A stretch of DNA of 64,000 nt from Silvibacterium bohemicum (GCF_001006305.1 NZ_LBHJ01000003.1:733709-797708), one strand, 5' to 3'; shown: positions 1-11,609, numbered from the stretch's first letter. The notes: a model not told the origin generated them from the letters alone. Numbers and translations: made by a program.

Positions 1-794
1 AACTGGCGACCGCCTGAAGCAATCGGAATGCGAGGACGAAGCGATCCGTTAACCGTAAACACTCGCTGTGGCACGCCGGACGCTGCGCCACAACCTGCTG
101 ATGAGGCACCAACCGCTTTCCTTATTGCAGGCGCGTTCGGGTCATGTTCCCCGGCTACACGATCCCGCAAGATCAAGATGCGTTGCCGCAGGTGTCGAAC
201 TTCGGGTGCGTATCGCTGGATTCCATCCACAACGATCGCGCCGGACATGCCATCAAGGCTCTGTTGATAGCTCTCTCCGTGAGGATGGGTGTGGTACCAG
301 TACAAACCTGGTGGTTGATCCAATGGAACGGTGACGGCGTAGTGCAAGGTCGTTCCTGGGTTTGCCATCATCGAGATCACATCGTCCTGCGGCGAATCCG
401 GCGAAACATGGAGGCCATGAAAGTGAAGATTGCTCATGTTCATGCATGGCCCGTCGATGCAGCGTTCTCCCGAATGAGCCGACATTGAGTTGATGTAACT
501 GAGATGAAGGACTGTCCCCGGGAGAACATGAATTACCGGCGGCGTCTCACGTCCCTGAAACTGGAAAGCAGACTTCCCGCTGTTCGGATCCGTGATGGCG
601 TGCAGAACCACCGGAGAGGATGTCTCAGGCGGGTCCGAGATAATGGTCGATGTATCTGACCGCGGATGATGAGTAGTATCCTGCGCTTCCACCCATTGAG
701 GTGATGCTACAGAAATGAAGAGTGCGAAGAGAACCCTAACCGCAAGAGCAGACTCGTCGGAAACAATTAGTCGGGGGAATAGTCTATTGCCCAT
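1..794 (-). CDS. Multicopper oxidase, N-terminal part (cut by window edge)
   Basis: An open frame reads on the minus strand from an ATG at 794 to base 1 without a stop, giving 264 residues. Residues about 20-38 form a hydrophobic stretch ending in VEAQD, a likely export signal. Two copper-ligand motifs typical of cupredoxin domain 1 are visible: LHFHGLH at about 123-129 and WYHTHPHGES at about 166-175. The family oxidises phenols, metals or Cu(I) while reducing oxygen to water, normally in the periplasm. The C-terminal copper motifs lie outside the window, so laccase, CueO-like and bilirubin-oxidase-like roles cannot be told apart. The start is the first ATG before the signal-like segment; its Shine-Dalgarno is weak. 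Confidence 0.85.
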   Translation of the reverse strand, partial: MGNRLFPRLIVSDESALAVRVLFALFISVASPQWVEAQDTTHHPRSDTSTIISDPPETSSPVVLHAITDPNSGKSAFQFQGRETPPVIHVLPGTVLHLSYINSMSAHSGERCIDGPCMNMSNLHFHGLHVSPDSPQDDVISMMANPGTTLHYAVTVPLDQPPGLYWYHTHPHGESYQQSLDGMSGAIVVDGIQRYAPEVRHLRQRILILRDRVAGEHDPNAPAIRKAVGASSAGCGAASGVPQRVFTVNGSLRPRIPIASGGRQ

Positions 795-944
795 GATTGA
801 GTTTGTGTCCTCAAAGTCAGTCTGAGCGGGAGCAGGCGGAGCCTGTCCGGGTTAGTTGTCGCGGGTTTAGGGGGCAGACTTCTCCCGATGAACTTTTATG
901 CTTTTGTCCGGAGCTGCAGAGCTAACGCTCGAATTCATCTGTGC

Positions 945-1370
945 TCAGTGAGCTTCGTCAAGACGTTCGATCATGACATCGGTGGATTTAATGAGCGCTC
1001 CCACATGATCGCCTTTCTTCAAGCCTAGCTCCCGAACTGCGCTGGCCGTTATGATCGCCGTGATGTGTGAGTCGACTGCGGCGATTACGACCTCGGCAAG
1101 AAATCCCTCGACACGGATGCTGACAACTTTTCCCGGAATCTGATTCCGTCCACTTACCTTGCGATATCGTTCGCGTGATTCAGCAATTGGCTTTTTGCGG
1201 TCTTTCTCCAGAAAGGGTTTGAGTGCCGACTCCCTGATTCGGTGATGGCCTCCAGGGGTCGTTGTCGTTGCCAGCTTTCCATCCAGAATCCATTGCTTGA
1301 TCGCCGGGTAACTGATGCCGAGGAGTCGGGCAGCTTCGCGCGGAGTAAAGACTGAATCGAGTTTAGCCAT
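945..1370 (-). CDS. HTH-TOBE regulator, molybdate/tungstate type
   Basis: 141 residues. Residues 1-60 form a MerR/excisionase-like helix-turn-helix (FTPREAARLLGISYPAIKQW, then GGHHRIRESAL). Residues about 75-138 are a TOBE domain (IPGKVVSIRVEGFLAEVVIA... ITASAVRELGLKKGDHVGALIKSTDVMIE), the fold that binds molybdate or tungstate in ModE and Mop proteins. This combination is usually an oxyanion-responsive regulator. The nearby binding protein at 4368-5300 and TonB receptor at 1800-4292 suggest it senses molybdate or tungstate and controls their uptake; that link is inferred from context. Confidence 0.85.
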   Translation of the reverse strand: MAKLDSVFTPREAARLLGISYPAIKQWILDGKLATTTTPGGHHRIRESALKPFLEKDRKKPIAESRERYRKVSGRNQIPGKVVSIRVEGFLAEVVIAAVDSHITAIITASAVRELGLKKGDHVGALIKSTDVMIERLDEAH

Positions 1371-1580
1371 GAAATATATTTAGCCCTTTCGTCAGAGAAT
1401 GTGTCTTCAGCTTCAGGTGCCATGCAACGCGATGCTTAGAGAATGGTGCGCATCCGCGCGTCGAATAGATGACTTTGTCAGTTCCGCGCGCTTCCATACT
1501 TTCGACGAGAACTTATCGTCTCTATGTTATTCGCAACCCTCATCGACAGCCACTAGCCAACCATGTCTAGTCCTCTAATT

Positions 1581-1598
1581 CTCTTGCCCGTTTCTGCA
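1581..1598 (+). promoter_or_regulatory. Candidate operator upstream of TonB receptor
   Basis: The 18-mer CTCTTGCCCGTTTCTGCA lies about 200 bp upstream of the receptor start at 1800. The identical 18-mer occurs on the minus strand at 5409-5426, upstream of the molybdate-binding-protein gene. It belongs to a family of similar sites elsewhere in the window. The rest of 1371-1799 shows no gene. Confidence 0.55.
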
Positions 1599-1799
1599 TT
1601 TCAGGATGCGGGTTCGTCAGGTAACGATTTTAAACATATAAAGTCGTTATAGAGCTACTTCCTCAAGGCACATGAATCGCGGCGACTACGTGACAGCTTG
1701 TGCCCTCTGACCGTTGGAACTATGTTCCGTCAAATGCCTCTTCATTTGGCCCTTGATTGATACGTCGAGGGCGAAAGAGTACCGCCTTCAAGGAGCGCG

Positions 1800-4292
1800 A
1801 TGTTTATTTCTTCTGTTGTTCGTCTGCGCATTAGCGCTTTCGCAAGTTTCAGCGGGCTGATCTGCTCCTTCCTCCTTTTGGGATCGTTGCAAGCGATCGC
1901 ACAGTCAGTCCAACTGAGCGGTACGGTCAGGGATCCCGACCAGTCGCTGGTGGCAGATGCAATCGTAACGCTTACAAATGTGCAGACTGCTTCAACATTG
2001 CGCACGACCAGCGATCAATCTGGCCACTATACTTTCGAGTCGGTCACGCCGGGGGCCTACAGATTGCAGGCCGAGAAGACTGGCTTCGCAAACGTCGTTA
2101 TACCCTCCTTGAACATTGCGAATGGGCAGAGCCTGCTTCAGGATCTTTCTTTCACTGTAGCCAGAGCGAACACATCTGTGACCGTCAATGCAGGTATTTC
2201 GGGAACACCCGCGCAGGGATATTACGTCGCCAATGTCGATCAAGGCGTCATGGGGACAGCACCGATTGTTGACCAGCCATTCACGATTACAGTTCTTTCG
2301 GCCGATCTGATCGCCAATACCCAGGTAAAGAGTTTTCGCGATGCCATGAAGTTTCTCCCGCTGGTGTCGTTTACCGAACAGCAAGGACCCGAGATCCTTC
2401 GCCCCGCGACTCGCGGGGTGCAGGGCAGTATCGCGCAGAATACCCGCATGGATGGCATGGCGATCGCCATTACAGGGGCAAATGCCATGGAGCAGTACCA
2501 GGAGTTACAGGTGGAAAATGGTCTTGGAGCCTCGATGTACGGCCCTGCCAATCCGTCAGGCATGTTTGACTTTGTCTTGAAAAGGCCCACCGAGGAGCGC
2601 ACGGCGAATCTGTATCTTGAGCAGGACAGCAGCACCGTCGGAACGATCTACGGAGATGCCGGCGGCCGTCTCGGCCCGCACAAGATCTTTGGCTATCGGA
2701 CGAATCTTCTATTCGGCGATGGCGCGCAGTGGGTTGAAGGCAGCAATCTCCGTCGTCGACTCGCAGAGTTTGCCTTCGACCTCAGGCCCACCAACAGAAC
2801 CACGATCGACACCCACTACAGTGTCTACGACATCGTGCAGCGTGGCTATCCTGGCTGGTTTACCTATGGTCCCAACAAGAGCATTGCTGGAACAACGCAA
2901 GATCCCTCACCCTCGATCATTCTGCCCACAGCTCCCGACCCAACCCGCGTCGGCTACGGGCAGTCCTATGCTGGCGTAAACCTGACCACCCAGAGCACGA
3001 GCGTCCGCCTCCTGCACGATTTTTCGTCCAACTGGCACGCCATGGCCGGCGGTCTTGCACAACGACTGGACCGCTTCATCGATACCCCTGTCAATATGCT
3101 GACCAGCAACAGCGGCAACTACAGTTCTTCTCTCGCGACCGGTTTCGCGCCGCGCTTCGGTATCGAAAGCGATCTCGGCTACATCACTGGCACTCTTGAA
3201 AGATGGGGAATCAAGCAGGATATTGTCATCGGCAGCGAAGGGTATCGTTTCAACCAGTACAGCTACACTTCGCCTCCGGCTGGAAACGTGTTCCTAGGCA
3301 CTGCCAATATAAGTAATCCCGTGATCTTCGCGCCGCCAGCCGTAGGTCTGCCGAAGAATGTAAATATCTATCAGTCCTCTATCGTCCATCAGCAGGGCTT
3401 CAATCTCGGCGATCTCATCAGCTTTCCGAAACGATTCGCTGTCCGCCTCGCCGCCAGCCAGGACTGGATCGGAGTGGATAACAACAGTCTGGTCAATGGA
3501 TCTCCGAGCCGCACTGGCGGCTCGAACAAGAACGGCATCAGCCCGTCCGTCAGCGTGATGTACAAGCCCGAGAGCTCGATGACTGCCTACGCAACCTACG
3601 CGAGCAGCCTGCAGCAGGGAGACATCGCACCCGGAGGCACGGTCAACGCCAATCAGTCCCTCGCGCCCTATCGAAGCAAGGAGTGGGAGCTTGGCTTCAA
3701 AACTGATGGACGTCCGCTCAACATCACGACAGCTCTCTTCCGCCTCGAACGGCCCTTCGCCAATACCGTTGCCTTCGGGAACACGGGCAAGACCATCTTT
3801 GAAATCGTCGGGCAACAGGTGAATTATGGAGCGGAGATATCCGGTCAGGGCACGCTCTTCCACCGGCTGCTCATTGACGGAGGCTTCACTGCTCTAAACG
3901 CGCGCCTTAACGATACCGGCGTTGCGGCTACGGATGGAAAGAGATTCGTTGGCATCCCTCCGTATCACTCCAATCTCTACAGCGAGTACCGCATCCCCGG
4001 CATCGCCAACCTCACTGTGACCGGTGACTGGCAGTTTACGGGGCGCCGCATCCAGGATGACGAGAACCTGCACTTCACCAACGGCTTCAATACGTTTGAT
4101 GTGGGTTTCCGCTACTCACATATTCTCTTCACCAAGTTGGCGACCCTGAGGTTCGGTAGCCAGAACATCGGGAACTCCCACTACTACTCCACCATCTCCG
4201 CTGGCGATATTACCGGAACGAATGCGAGCAGTAACACCGCACATCTGGGAGCCCCGCGAACGATTGCCACGTCGCTCCAGATTGCCTTCTAA
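1800..4292 (+). CDS. TonB-dependent receptor, siderophore-receptor type
   Basis: 830 residues. A signal peptide ends near AIAQS (about residue 35), followed by a carboxypeptidase-regulatory-like Ig domain (about 38-115: VQLSGTVRDPDQSLVADAIV). Next come a TonB plug (about 130-250, DQPFTITVLSADLIANTQVKSF) and a 22-strand barrel ending in a C-terminal phenylalanine (SLQIAF), as outer-membrane beta-barrel proteins do. AGGAG sits just before the ATG. Such receptors import scarce ligands across the outer membrane using TonB energy. The sequence resembles siderophore receptors, but the neighbouring TOBE regulator and molybdate-type binding protein, which share its upstream motif, suggest molybdate, tungstate or a chelate of them. 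Confidence 0.9.
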   Translation: MFISSVVRLRISAFASFSGLICSFLLLGSLQAIAQSVQLSGTVRDPDQSLVADAIVTLTNVQTASTLRTTSDQSGHYTFESVTPGAYRLQAEKTGFANVVIPSLNIANGQSLLQDLSFTVARANTSVTVNAGISGTPAQGYYVANVDQGVMGTAPIVDQPFTITVLSADLIANTQVKSFRDAMKFLPLVSFTEQQGPEILRPATRGVQGSIAQNTRMDGMAIAITGANAMEQYQELQVENGLGASMYGPANPSGMFDFVLKRPTEERTANLYLEQDSSTVGTIYGDAGGRLGPHKIFGYRTNLLFGDGAQWVEGSNLRRRLAEFAFDLRPTNRTTIDTHYSVYDIVQRGYPGWFTYGPNKSIAGTTQDPSPSIILPTAPDPTRVGYGQSYAGVNLTTQSTSVRLLHDFSSNWHAMAGGLAQRLDRFIDTPVNMLTSNSGNYSSSLATGFAPRFGIESDLGYITGTLERWGIKQDIVIGSEGYRFNQYSYTSPPAGNVFLGTANISNPVIFAPPAVGLPKNVNIYQSSIVHQQGFNLGDLISFPKRFAVRLAASQDWIGVDNNSLVNGSPSRTGGSNKNGISPSVSVMYKPESSMTAYATYASSLQQGDIAPGGTVNANQSLAPYRSKEWELGFKTDGRPLNITTALFRLERPFANTVAFGNTGKTIFEIVGQQVNYGAEISGQGTLFHRLLIDGGFTALNARLNDTGVAATDGKRFVGIPPYHSNLYSEYRIPGIANLTVTGDWQFTGRRIQDDENLHFTNGFNTFDVGFRYSHILFTKLATLRFGSQNIGNSHYYSTISAGDITGTNASSNTAHLGAPRTIATSLQIAF

Positions 4293-4333
4293 TTTGGCAT
4301 CAGCCTCAGAAGAATGTTGCTATCTCAAACCAG

Positions 4334-4365
4334 AGAGCCGTCAGCCTGTGAAAGCTGACGGCTCT
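4334..4365. terminator. Bidirectional Rho-independent terminator
   Basis: A perfect 12-bp stem (AGAGCCGTCAGC / GCTGACGGCTCT) with an 8-nt loop, followed by TTT on the plus strand. It lies between the convergent ends of the TonB receptor and the binding-protein gene and can serve both. Confidence 0.9.
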
Positions 4366-4367
4366 TT

Positions 4368-5300
4368 TCATGCACGAAGCGCAGGAGCATTACCCGGCAA
4401 ATCGAACTGATGCTTGCGAAACAGTGTCTGAGCCTCCGGTCCTTGAAGCCACTGGACAAAAGATGCTGCACCGGCTGCATTGGCCGAATTCTTGAGCGGC
4501 GCTGCATAGAAGATGAGTGGCTCGGGATAGAAGATGTGTTCTCCAACCGTCACGCTGATCTCAGGTTGACGGGTGTGAACATCGTCGCGGCTCAAGTTGA
4601 TGTCTTCCGGCAGGGCAATATATGGAAGATGAGAATGCTCTATTCCGATCTTGTAGGATGCGCTCGCATCCAACTCGCCGCTCTGCAGGCGTTCCTGGAC
4701 GTTTGAGACCATCTGCTCCTGATTCAGTGGTGTGCCAAGAACTTTCTCGACGAGATTTGCTTGGTTGTATTTCCGGGCTGCAAGCATGATCGCGAAGATG
4801 ATGGCTCTGGCTCCGGGATCGGCGGCGGGATTTCCCCGGCCGATGCGAAATCCGGGTTGCTGCAAAACCTCCCACCAGTTCGCTTTTCCGTTTGCCGCAG
4901 CCTCGAACTGGGAAGCAAACCGGCTCTTGGGGCTATACACAAGAACCAGCTCCGTTCGAGCGATAGGAAACGCGGTACCGGCGAAGCCCGCATGCATCAC
5001 CGTGAACATCGGACTGGAAGTCACCGGAATAAATACATCTGCCCGAAGGCTTCCTTCCACGATCAACTTTGCTACAGCGTCGGCTCCCTGTGCGTGCGTA
5101 TGCAAATCGAGCTTCAGAGTCTTAGCCGCAGCGACTTTGAGGACGCCGTCGAGCATCGGCCCGATCGCTCCGGCCGATGCGACATCAAGTCCTGATAACT
5201 CTTGCGCCAGAAGCCTGGTCTGGAGATCTGATAGCAGCAATCCCCCAGTAAGCGTGGCAGCACGGACCAGGAACCTTCTTCGGCTAGGATCATTTCTCAT
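4368..5300 (-). CDS. Molybdate/tungstate-type substrate-binding protein
   Basis: 310 residues from the ATG at 5300. This start is chosen because AAGGGGG lies about 9 nt upstream and it leaves a clean Tat-like signal (SRRRFLVRAATLTGG) at the N-terminus; an upstream in-frame ATG at 5453 has no such support. The protein has the ModA/WtpA fold signature: LVVEGSLRADVFIPVTSSPMF-like ligand region, YSPKSRF, GRGNPAADPGARA, and a C-terminal FVQWLQGPEAQTLF. It should bind an oxyanion in the periplasm. No cognate permease or ATPase gene lies in the window, so the ABC partner must be elsewhere. Confidence 0.85.
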   Translation of the reverse strand: MRNDPSRRRFLVRAATLTGGLLLSDLQTRLLAQELSGLDVASAGAIGPMLDGVLKVAAAKTLKLDLHTHAQGADAVAKLIVEGSLRADVFIPVTSSPMFTVMHAGFAGTAFPIARTELVLVYSPKSRFASQFEAAANGKANWWEVLQQPGFRIGRGNPAADPGARAIIFAIMLAARKYNQANLVEKVLGTPLNQEQMVSNVQERLQSGELDASASYKIGIEHSHLPYIALPEDINLSRDDVHTRQPEISVTVGEHIFYPEPLIFYAAPLKNSANAAGAASFVQWLQGPEAQTLFRKHQFDLPGNAPALRA

Positions 5301-5408
5301 TTGGTACGCCCCCTTTTGATATTGAATCTCGGGACAATGAAGTCCGCTGCTTTCTATTGCCATATTGAGGCTAGCCAGGAAGGCCAGTGGTGCTTCGGCG
5401 ATCAGATT

Positions 5409-5426
5409 TGCAGAAACGGGCAAGAG
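5409..5426 (-). promoter_or_regulatory. Candidate operator upstream of binding-protein gene
   Basis: The minus strand reads CTCTTGCCCGTTTCTGCA, an 18/18 match to 1581-1598, about 110 bp upstream of the binding-protein start at 5300. It suggests co-regulation with the TonB receptor. The rest of the 5301-5863 divergent gap shows no convincing gene. Confidence 0.55.
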
Positions 5427-5863
5427 ATTTGCAATGGAGTGCATGGACGGCACTCCGTTGCCTAAGTTCTGATAGCAGTAGGAGATCTCCTCCCTATTGC
5501 CATGTCCGTTACCAGAATCGATGTCCGTTCCCGCGTTCTCCTGGGACTCTACCGTGGAGCGATGCTGGCGTCGGGAACCAGGTAAGGCGCGCGATTACCT
5601 GGGGACACGGAATGGAAGGCAATCCGGAGATCCACAGAAAGCTGCTGGGGCGCTGGTCTATTTGCCAGAGCTGCCGGTCGATCTTCTTCTCGTTAAAAAC
5701 GGAGCGGAAGCCCGTTGCCAAAAGTGGTCCCGACTCGCAAGAGATGGAGGGGTGGAGCGACGTATCAATCGGGTCCTATCTCTAGGGCGGATCAACACAA
5801 TGTCATTTTCTGCCGTTCAGCAAAGCCCATTCGTAGAAGTGGAACAAGGACGTTAGAGAATCT

Positions 5864-7890
<2,027 letters not shown>

Positions 7891-7965
7891 GGCGCTTTGG
7901 AGATAGGCCGTTTCTTGCATTCGACAACAGGGGACGCCCAAAATGGCGACATTGAGAGGATTGGA

Positions 7966-8355
7966 ATGTTGAGAAAGATTGTATTGATAGTTATCAAGGT
8001 GCTCGTCTGTCTGAATTTGTTCTACGGTGCGTTCTTCTTCAAATTTCCCGGCGTACCGTTTTCGATTGCCCTCTTCACGACGATGTCAGATGCGGTCCAT
8101 GGGATCATCTCTCAGCCCGTCTTTCGTATTGGCGCGGGGCTGTTTGAAACGATCGGCCCAATCCTCTTTCTCATTCCCCGAACGGCAAGATTCGGAGCGG
8201 CCTTCATTGCAACCTACATGATTGGCGTTCTCATGAGTCACATTTTTGTCTTAGGGTATGGCATGGCGTTCGTCGATGCCCTCATTACATTCCTCTTGCC
8301 ATGTCTCTACCTGTACATGACTCGTCCTGGCCACGCGAAGCGTTATGCCGATTGA
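7966..8355 (+). CDS. DoxX-like four-helix membrane protein
   Basis: 129 residues from the ATG at 7966, which has GAGAGGA 6 nt upstream; an in-frame ATG at 7897 lacks such a site. Four hydrophobic segments are visible (IVLIVIKVLVCLNLFYGAFF, then VFRIGAGLFETIGPILFLI, AAFIATYMIGVLMSHIFVL and FVDALITFLLPCLYLYM). Size and pattern fit the DoxX/SURF4-like family of inner-membrane proteins, often found beside oxidoreductases. The specific role is unknown. Confidence 0.75.
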   Translation: MLRKIVLIVIKVLVCLNLFYGAFFFKFPGVPFSIALFTTMSDAVHGIISQPVFRIGAGLFETIGPILFLIPRTARFGAAFIATYMIGVLMSHIFVLGYGMAFVDALITFLLPCLYLYMTRPGHAKRYAD

Positions 8356-8555
8356 TGTCTGTGTGAGTCAGCTCTCACACTTTCGACGCGCTTAGGTTGA
8401 ATCCAGTGCGACTGTGAGCATGGCATGGTGCCGCTATCAAATAAGCAGATTCGGGCGAGAGAAAGGCAGAATCCGGCATGGTGGTCTACTCGCGTGCGGC
8501 CTATAAATAGCGTGGGAGTGGAACTCCAATCCACGCCATAGAGGGAGATCTGGAA

Positions 8556-9332
8556 ATGTTGCCAGTCACAGATACGAAACCGCTGAATGAGGCCGATGCT
8601 AATTGTAGGCCCGCATTCGTGTGTGGCCACTCGTTCGGTGGATCACGTCGAGAATGGACAGAGGCAAGTGCACTACTTGCAGATGGGTTCCGAACGATCG
8701 CGGTAGATACCCCCGGGTTCGGCGACGCAAACAAGATAACAGGCTATACAGTCGCTGAGATGGTGGATCACTATGTGCAGACGATCAAGGGCCTGAATCT
8801 CGACCGGTACGTCCTGGTGGGTCACTCGATGACGGGAAAAGTCGCCGCAATCGTTGCGAGCAAGGCGGAGGAGTACGGCATCAAGGGCCCCGAGAAGCTT
8901 GTGCTGCTCACGCCCACACCCCTGGGGGTTGAACCCATTTCGCAGGAAATGATCGACGGCCTGGTTCACATGGAGCGCAATAAGGAAAACTGTGAGAAGT
9001 TCGTGCTGTCTCACAGCCATGCCAAGCTTCCTCAGGCAATTTTTGATCGGACTGTTGAGGCGGTGATGCAGGTAAACCCGGACGCATGGGCAGCCTGGCT
9101 GTTGCACGGCACGCAGGAGGACTGGATCAGTCGAGCCTCACCCATCAAGACTGAAACACTCATCATCACTGCGGAATACGACCCTGAGTGGAGTGCGCCC
9201 GTGCAGAACCGTCTTACGGTCCCACACCATCAGCACGCGCGGGTAACGACCATCAAAGGCTCCGGGCACCTTGTTCCCCTGGAAGCTCCCGAGGCCCTTG
9301 TTGCAACCCTTCGAGAGTTCGTAGGTAACTAG
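8556..9332 (+). CDS. Alpha/beta hydrolase
   Basis: 258 residues. The nucleophile elbow is GHSMTG (LVGHSMTGKVAAIVASK, Ser about residue 90). An acidic residue is in IITAEYDPEWS and the catalytic His in GSGHLVPLEAPEAL near the C-terminus. The start has GGGAG upstream. The fold covers esterases, haloalkane dehalogenases and C-C hydrolases; the substrate cannot be read. The usual HG oxyanion motif is altered to CGHSFGG (about residues 23-29). Confidence 0.88.
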   Translation: MLPVTDTKPLNEADANCRPAFVCGHSFGGSRREWTEASALLADGFRTIAVDTPGFGDANKITGYTVAEMVDHYVQTIKGLNLDRYVLVGHSMTGKVAAIVASKAEEYGIKGPEKLVLLTPTPLGVEPISQEMIDGLVHMERNKENCEKFVLSHSHAKLPQAIFDRTVEAVMQVNPDAWAAWLLHGTQEDWISRASPIKTETLIITAEYDPEWSAPVQNRLTVPHHQHARVTTIKGSGHLVPLEAPEALVATLREFVGN

Positions 9333-9513
9333 GTTGTGTTTCAAGAGCAGAGAAACCTGCCCGAAGCTGGTGCTCTGCGGTTCACTTCTCCAGTGAACGA
9401 TGTTGCGGGAGGACTTGTCTAACGGCGGTCCTCCCTTTACTTCATAGCCCAACAGCATGTCTCACGATCATGAGGTGTGTTGAACTCACGCCGAATTCAG
9501 AAAGGGAATTAGT

Positions 9514-10116
9514 ATGTCCGATTCAACAGAAAATCTCGGCGGTCGCCTGCCGCTTCTGAGACCAGATAACTTGTCCGCAGCGCAGAGACAGTTGTACAGC
9601 TATATCGATACAACATTGGTGCCGTGGGCGAATCAGGCAGGTTTCATCGCCAAGGCTGAGAATGGTTCACTGGTTGGCCCTTTCAATTGTTTCCTGTTCG
9701 CCCCGGAAATCAGTCAAGCCTATCTCAATCTGGTCGATGCGGAATGGAAACACACGAAGCTCGAAAAACGGGTTCGGGAAGTTGTGATTGTGACGGTTGG
9801 TGCGGTTTGGAACTCCAAATACGAAGTGTACGCACACTCGGCCGTAGCGCTAAGTACGGGGATCTCAAAGGATGCTGTGGACGCTCTTGCGAGCAATACA
9901 CTTCCTCCAGACCTGTCGCTCGCGGAGTTGATTGCGCATCGCTTCGTGAAAGAGCTTTGCAGTTCCTATCGTGTTGATGATGAGTTGTACCGAGAAGCCG
10001 AAGGCGCCTTCGGCTTTGAGGGTCTCGTAAACATGATGCAGTTGGCGGGTCTCTATCTCTGGACCTCAGCCATCCTTAATGGTTTCCAAGTGCCGGTTCC
10101 CAGCGAACCTAAATAG
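9514..10116 (+). CDS. Carboxymuconolactone decarboxylase-like protein
   Basis: 200 residues matching the CMD/AhpD-like helical fold: EWKHTKLEKRVREVVIVTVGAVWNSKYEVYAHSAVALSTG-type core split over about 85-125, then ISKDAVDALAS. The AhpD CxxC pair is absent, so alkylhydroperoxidase disulfide chemistry is unlikely. AAGGGA precedes the ATG. It is the last plus-strand gene before the terminator at 10264 and probably belongs to the upstream reductase/hydrolase group. Confidence 0.85.
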   Translation: MSDSTENLGGRLPLLRPDNLSAAQRQLYSYIDTTLVPWANQAGFIAKAENGSLVGPFNCFLFAPEISQAYLNLVDAEWKHTKLEKRVREVVIVTVGAVWNSKYEVYAHSAVALSTGISKDAVDALASNTLPPDLSLAELIAHRFVKELCSSYRVDDELYREAEGAFGFEGLVNMMQLAGLYLWTSAILNGFQVPVPSEPK

Positions 10117-10263
10117 TTAGACCGTCCTCGCCTGAGGGTAGAAGACCGAGGTCATCCATTGACCGTCGGATTGCCGGCTGGGGCGCTCTCGGTCAACAGG
10201 CTCCGGTCGGGCAGCAACTCCACTCGGAGGAGACGGCGAGACCGAGCTGCTGTTCTTGAATCC

Positions 10264-10290
10264 ACCCTGTGCGATATCGTCGCACAGGGT
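10264..10290. terminator. Hairpin between convergent genes
   Basis: A perfect 10-bp stem (ACCCTGTGCG / CGCACAGGGT) with a 7-nt loop, between the CMD-like gene and the convergent AraC gene. The T-tract is poor (CTTCCG), so termination is probable rather than certain. The rest of 10117-10486 shows no gene. Confidence 0.6.
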
Positions 10291-10486
10291 CTTCCGTCGG
10301 CAGTCAGAATGGCCGAACCGAATCAAAACCGCTCCGCAGCTTGAACGATTCGAAACTGCTGGGGAAGTCTGCGTGAGGGTTTCCATCAACGGATGATGGA
10401 GAGTGTTTTCGTGAACCTTCTCTCACAACGACAAGCAGTGGGCAGCGATCAGATGACCTGCATCAAGACTGACCCACTTCTCGGAC

Positions 10487-11455
10487 TCAGGCTCGGCCGT
10501 CATATTGGGGGCTAGACGAAGCGAACACTTCCTCCGGGCCATCCGCTCCGACCAATGCTTTCATACGGACAACTTCCCGGTTCGGAGGATGCCCAAAAAA
10601 ACGTTTGAAATCCCGGCTGAACTGAGACGGGCTTTCATACCCGACCTTCGCCGCCGTCACTGCGGCACCGAGGCCGTCATACTTAATGAAAAGCCTGGCC
10701 TTATGCAATCTCACTGACTTGAGGTACTGCAGGGGCGACGCCCCGGCAACCTGCTTGAACGAGTGATGGAAGGCCGAGATGCTCATTCCGAATGTGTCGG
10801 CCATCGTGGGAACGCTCAATGGCTTCGCGTACTCATTATGAATCCACTCCAAAGCCGCCCGAATCTTGGACGCTGCACTGCCTTTACTCAGCATTTCCAC
10901 CAAGACCTGTCCGTGAGGGCCCGATAACCCATGGTAGATAATCTCCCGGATAATTCCGGGGCCGAGAATCGCCGCATCGTTCGGAGAACGCAGACTTGCC
11001 ACCAGACGAACTGCTGCCTCACTCATGCGTACGTCCAGCGGGCATGGCTGCACGGTGGCAATCTGATCGATATCCCCGCCGACTGGGGCTAGATCCATCT
11101 TGCTCGCTAACTCGGTGACGATCGACATGTCGATACGTACCGAGACGCCGAGCATCGGTTCCGTCTCTCCGACTTCTGTGGTTACCTCGAATGGGAGAGG
11201 GACAGCAAGCATAAGGTAGGTGCTGGGATCGTATACGAACCTGCGTTCCTCAACAAACCCAATCTTCCTTCCACTCGCCACGATATACACGCTAGGCTCA
11301 TAGAGCACAGGGCTTCTCGGAAGGGCTCGATCCGTCCGAGCCAGTCTCACTCCGTCGAGAACCGTGGGGCAAAGCCCTTGATCTACAGCCAGTTCCTTAA
11401 GGAGTAGCTTTAGTCGCTGTTGGCTTGCTTCGAGTTCGCATGTCGAGTCGCTCAT
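10487..11455 (-). CDS. AraC-family regulator (AraC_N type)
   Basis: 322 residues, closely similar to the next gene (11610-12590). AraC_N domain about 15-185 (VLYEPSVYIVASGRKIG, YLMLAVPLPFEVTTE); DNA-binding domain about 195-295 (ALEWIHNEYAKPLSVPTMAD, GMSISAFHHSFKQVAGASPL, VGYESPSQFSRDFKRFFGHPP). The tandem arrangement with 11610 suggests a local duplication. A degenerate TTTCTAT-N14-TTCCTGT direct repeat sits about 60-90 bp upstream of the start and may be its own operator. Confidence 0.92.
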   Translation of the reverse strand: MSDSTCELEASQQRLKLLLKELAVDQGLCPTVLDGVRLARTDRALPRSPVLYEPSVYIVASGRKIGFVEERRFVYDPSTYLMLAVPLPFEVTTEVGETEPMLGVSVRIDMSIVTELASKMDLAPVGGDIDQIATVQPCPLDVRMSEAAVRLVASLRSPNDAAILGPGIIREIIYHGLSGPHGQVLVEMLSKGSAASKIRAALEWIHNEYAKPLSVPTMADTFGMSISAFHHSFKQVAGASPLQYLKSVRLHKARLFIKYDGLGAAVTAAKVGYESPSQFSRDFKRFFGHPPNREVVRMKALVGADGPEEVFASSSPQYDGRA

Positions 11456-11517
11456 TTGATCTGTATATAAAGTGTAATCTCCTCGATCTCGGGGACATGT
11501 GCTCTCCCTCGATCCCT

Positions 11518-11545
11518 ACAGGAACCAGCAAGCTTTATATAGAAA
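11518..11545 (-). promoter_or_regulatory. Candidate AraC direct-repeat operator
   Basis: On the minus strand TTTCTAT-N14-TTCCTGT, two half-sites 21 bp apart, about 60-90 bp upstream of the AraC start at 11455. It is a degenerate member of the family described at 12653-12680. Confidence 0.4.
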
Positions 11546-11609
11546 TCAGACAAACAGGAAACGCATCGGGTACCGTCCAGACGCAATCATGAATTGCCCT
11601 GGAAGCGTC

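Noticed and set aside
28-488. Several plus-strand open frames at the left edge
   Set aside because: They are antisense to the multicopper oxidase frame with clear copper-ligand motifs.
11464-11541. Distant inverted repeat TATATAAAG ... CTTTATATA
   Set aside because: AT-rich nine-base arms 60 bp apart are weak evidence, and the right arm overlaps the AraC-type direct repeat, which explains it better.
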